A DNA stretch of 64,000 nt from positions 36,364-100,363 of the forward strand of contig DGZP01000039.1 in assembly GCA_002398565.1 (NCBI GenBank). Reading direction: 5' to 3'. Below the pieces are notes generated by a model. It searched no databases. It was given only the letters and a program-made list of their open reading frames with translations, and was not told the DNA's origin. Position numbers and translations under genes: made by a program. Below, one piece after another: positions 63,440-64,000 of the stretch (positions within the stretch are counted from its first letter, which is position 1; every line of letters begins with the position of its first letter). Source of the DNA: Proteiniphilum sp. UBA4977. Its GTDB lineage: Bacteria > Bacteroidota > Bacteroidia > Bacteroidales > Dysgonomonadaceae.

Positions 63440-64000
63440 TCAGCAACCAGGCAAGGAGTAAATAACTGCAGTATCTTCCGCAGCGTCATAGTTACCGTAA
63501 AAAAAGTAGTTTTTTCTTCCCAGTGCCAGGCCTCTCAGGCTATTCTCCGCAAGATTGTTGTCTATGCGGTACCGGCCATCCAGATGATACCGGCTCAGCC
63601 GGTGATAGATGTCATAACAATATTTTATTGCCTTGCCTATCGGACTTTTTGGTAATACTTTGCTATATTCTATAACCAGCCACTTTTCAAAGGCAACCAT
63701 GATGGGGTAAGCATGACTTTCACGAAGTTTGGCCCTTTCTTCACAAGAAAGGTTTTTATCATCAGCTTCCCTTTCCACCTCGTAGAGGAGACCTATCTGT
63801 TCAAGAGCATATTCTGCCCTGGATCTGTCATTTTTAAGCGACTCTTCAAACTTTCGCCTCGCGTGGGCCCAACATCCCAGTGGCAGTACGCCTTTTTTGT
63901 ACTTGTACATTTGATACACGCCATACCCGTCGGTCTGCATGGCACCACGGAAGTCCATTAAAAGAGCTAATGCCACCTTTTGTGCCCTGGAGCCATGATC
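63440..64000 (-). pseudogene. IS66-family transposase (TnpC-type) fragment, running off the window
   Basis: The frame is open to the right edge and reads DHGSRAQKVALALLMDFRGAMQTDGYGVYQMYK, then LGCWAHARRKFEESL, and the IS66 signature region YRIDNNLAENSLRGLALGRKNYFFYGNYDAAEDTA. It ends early at IYSLPGC, where intact IS66 transposases continue for a further C-terminal segment, so the 3' end is damaged. The 5' part lies outside the window. No terminal inverted repeat is visible on the left side; the RHS fragment lies 50 bp away. Confidence 0.85.

Overview
The window comes from a Bacteroidales bacterium. The signs are SusC/SusD pairs, a hybrid two-component (HTCS) regulator, BACON and GLUG domains, a Bacteroidetes-type serine palmitoyltransferase, promoter-like TAnnTTTG boxes and an IS66 element. 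The density of glycan-utilisation genes would suit Bacteroides or a Dysgonomonadaceae genus such as Proteiniphilum or Petrimonas, but the genus cannot be fixed from this sequence alone.

Layout. (1) 48-12678, + strand: an alpha-glucan polysaccharide utilisation locus (PUL) with SusC, SusD, a SusE/F-like binding protein, GH66 dextranase, GH31 and GH97 alpha-glucosidases. The GH66+GH31 content matches the dextran loci known from Bacteroides. It ends at a strong hairpin terminator. (2) 12723-18342: housekeeping genes, namely a TraB/GumN protein, ferritin, serine palmitoyltransferase, a DUF389 membrane protein and a dihydroorotate-dehydrogenase-like flavoprotein. (3) 18383-46797: a large, visibly AT-rich second PUL. 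Its minus arm holds an HTCS regulator and then a run of enzymes: a GH39-like protein, a histidine phosphatase of MINPP (HAE) type, GH42, a GH5-like enzyme, a GH2 beta-galactosidase and another GH5-like enzyme. Its plus arm holds two SusC-like receptors in tandem (the first lacking the usual N-terminal domain), one SusD, a BACON/GLUG surface lipoprotein, an alkaline phosphatase and a calcineurin-like phosphoesterase. Three unrelated phosphatase folds in one PUL, together with beta-galactosidases, suggest a phosphate-bearing galactoside as substrate (inference).

(4) 46800-47260: a scar holding a 74-bp copy of part of the neighbouring VOC gene joined to the 5' remnant of a GH92-like gene. (5) 47265-55165: VOC protein, DUF6157 protein, cupin lipoprotein, a NEW3 protein/ABC ATPase/permease operon with unusually strong Shine-Dalgarno sites and a palindrome over its promoter, a 2-Cys peroxiredoxin and IMP dehydrogenase. 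(6) 55411-58562: ECF sigma factor, a membrane-anchored protein with a C-terminal beta-barrel-like domain (probable anti-sigma partner) and an LVIVD-repeat lipoprotein. (7) 58651-61913: an exported isoaspartyl methyltransferase, diverging from an NlpC/P60 peptidase plus dipeptide epimerase pair for murein-peptide processing. (8) 61882-64000: a HipA-like kinase/DUF3037 pair with a possibly leaderless start, an RHS C-terminal fragment and a decayed IS66 transposase running off the window.

In the first PUL, GH66 would cut dextran at the surface, SusC/D and the SusE/F-like protein would capture and import the oligosaccharides, and the GH31 and GH97 enzymes would release glucose. In the second PUL the HTCS would sense a periplasmic oligosaccharide and switch on both arms, with phosphate removal preceding or accompanying beta-galactoside cleavage. 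No tRNA, rRNA or CRISPR array was seen.
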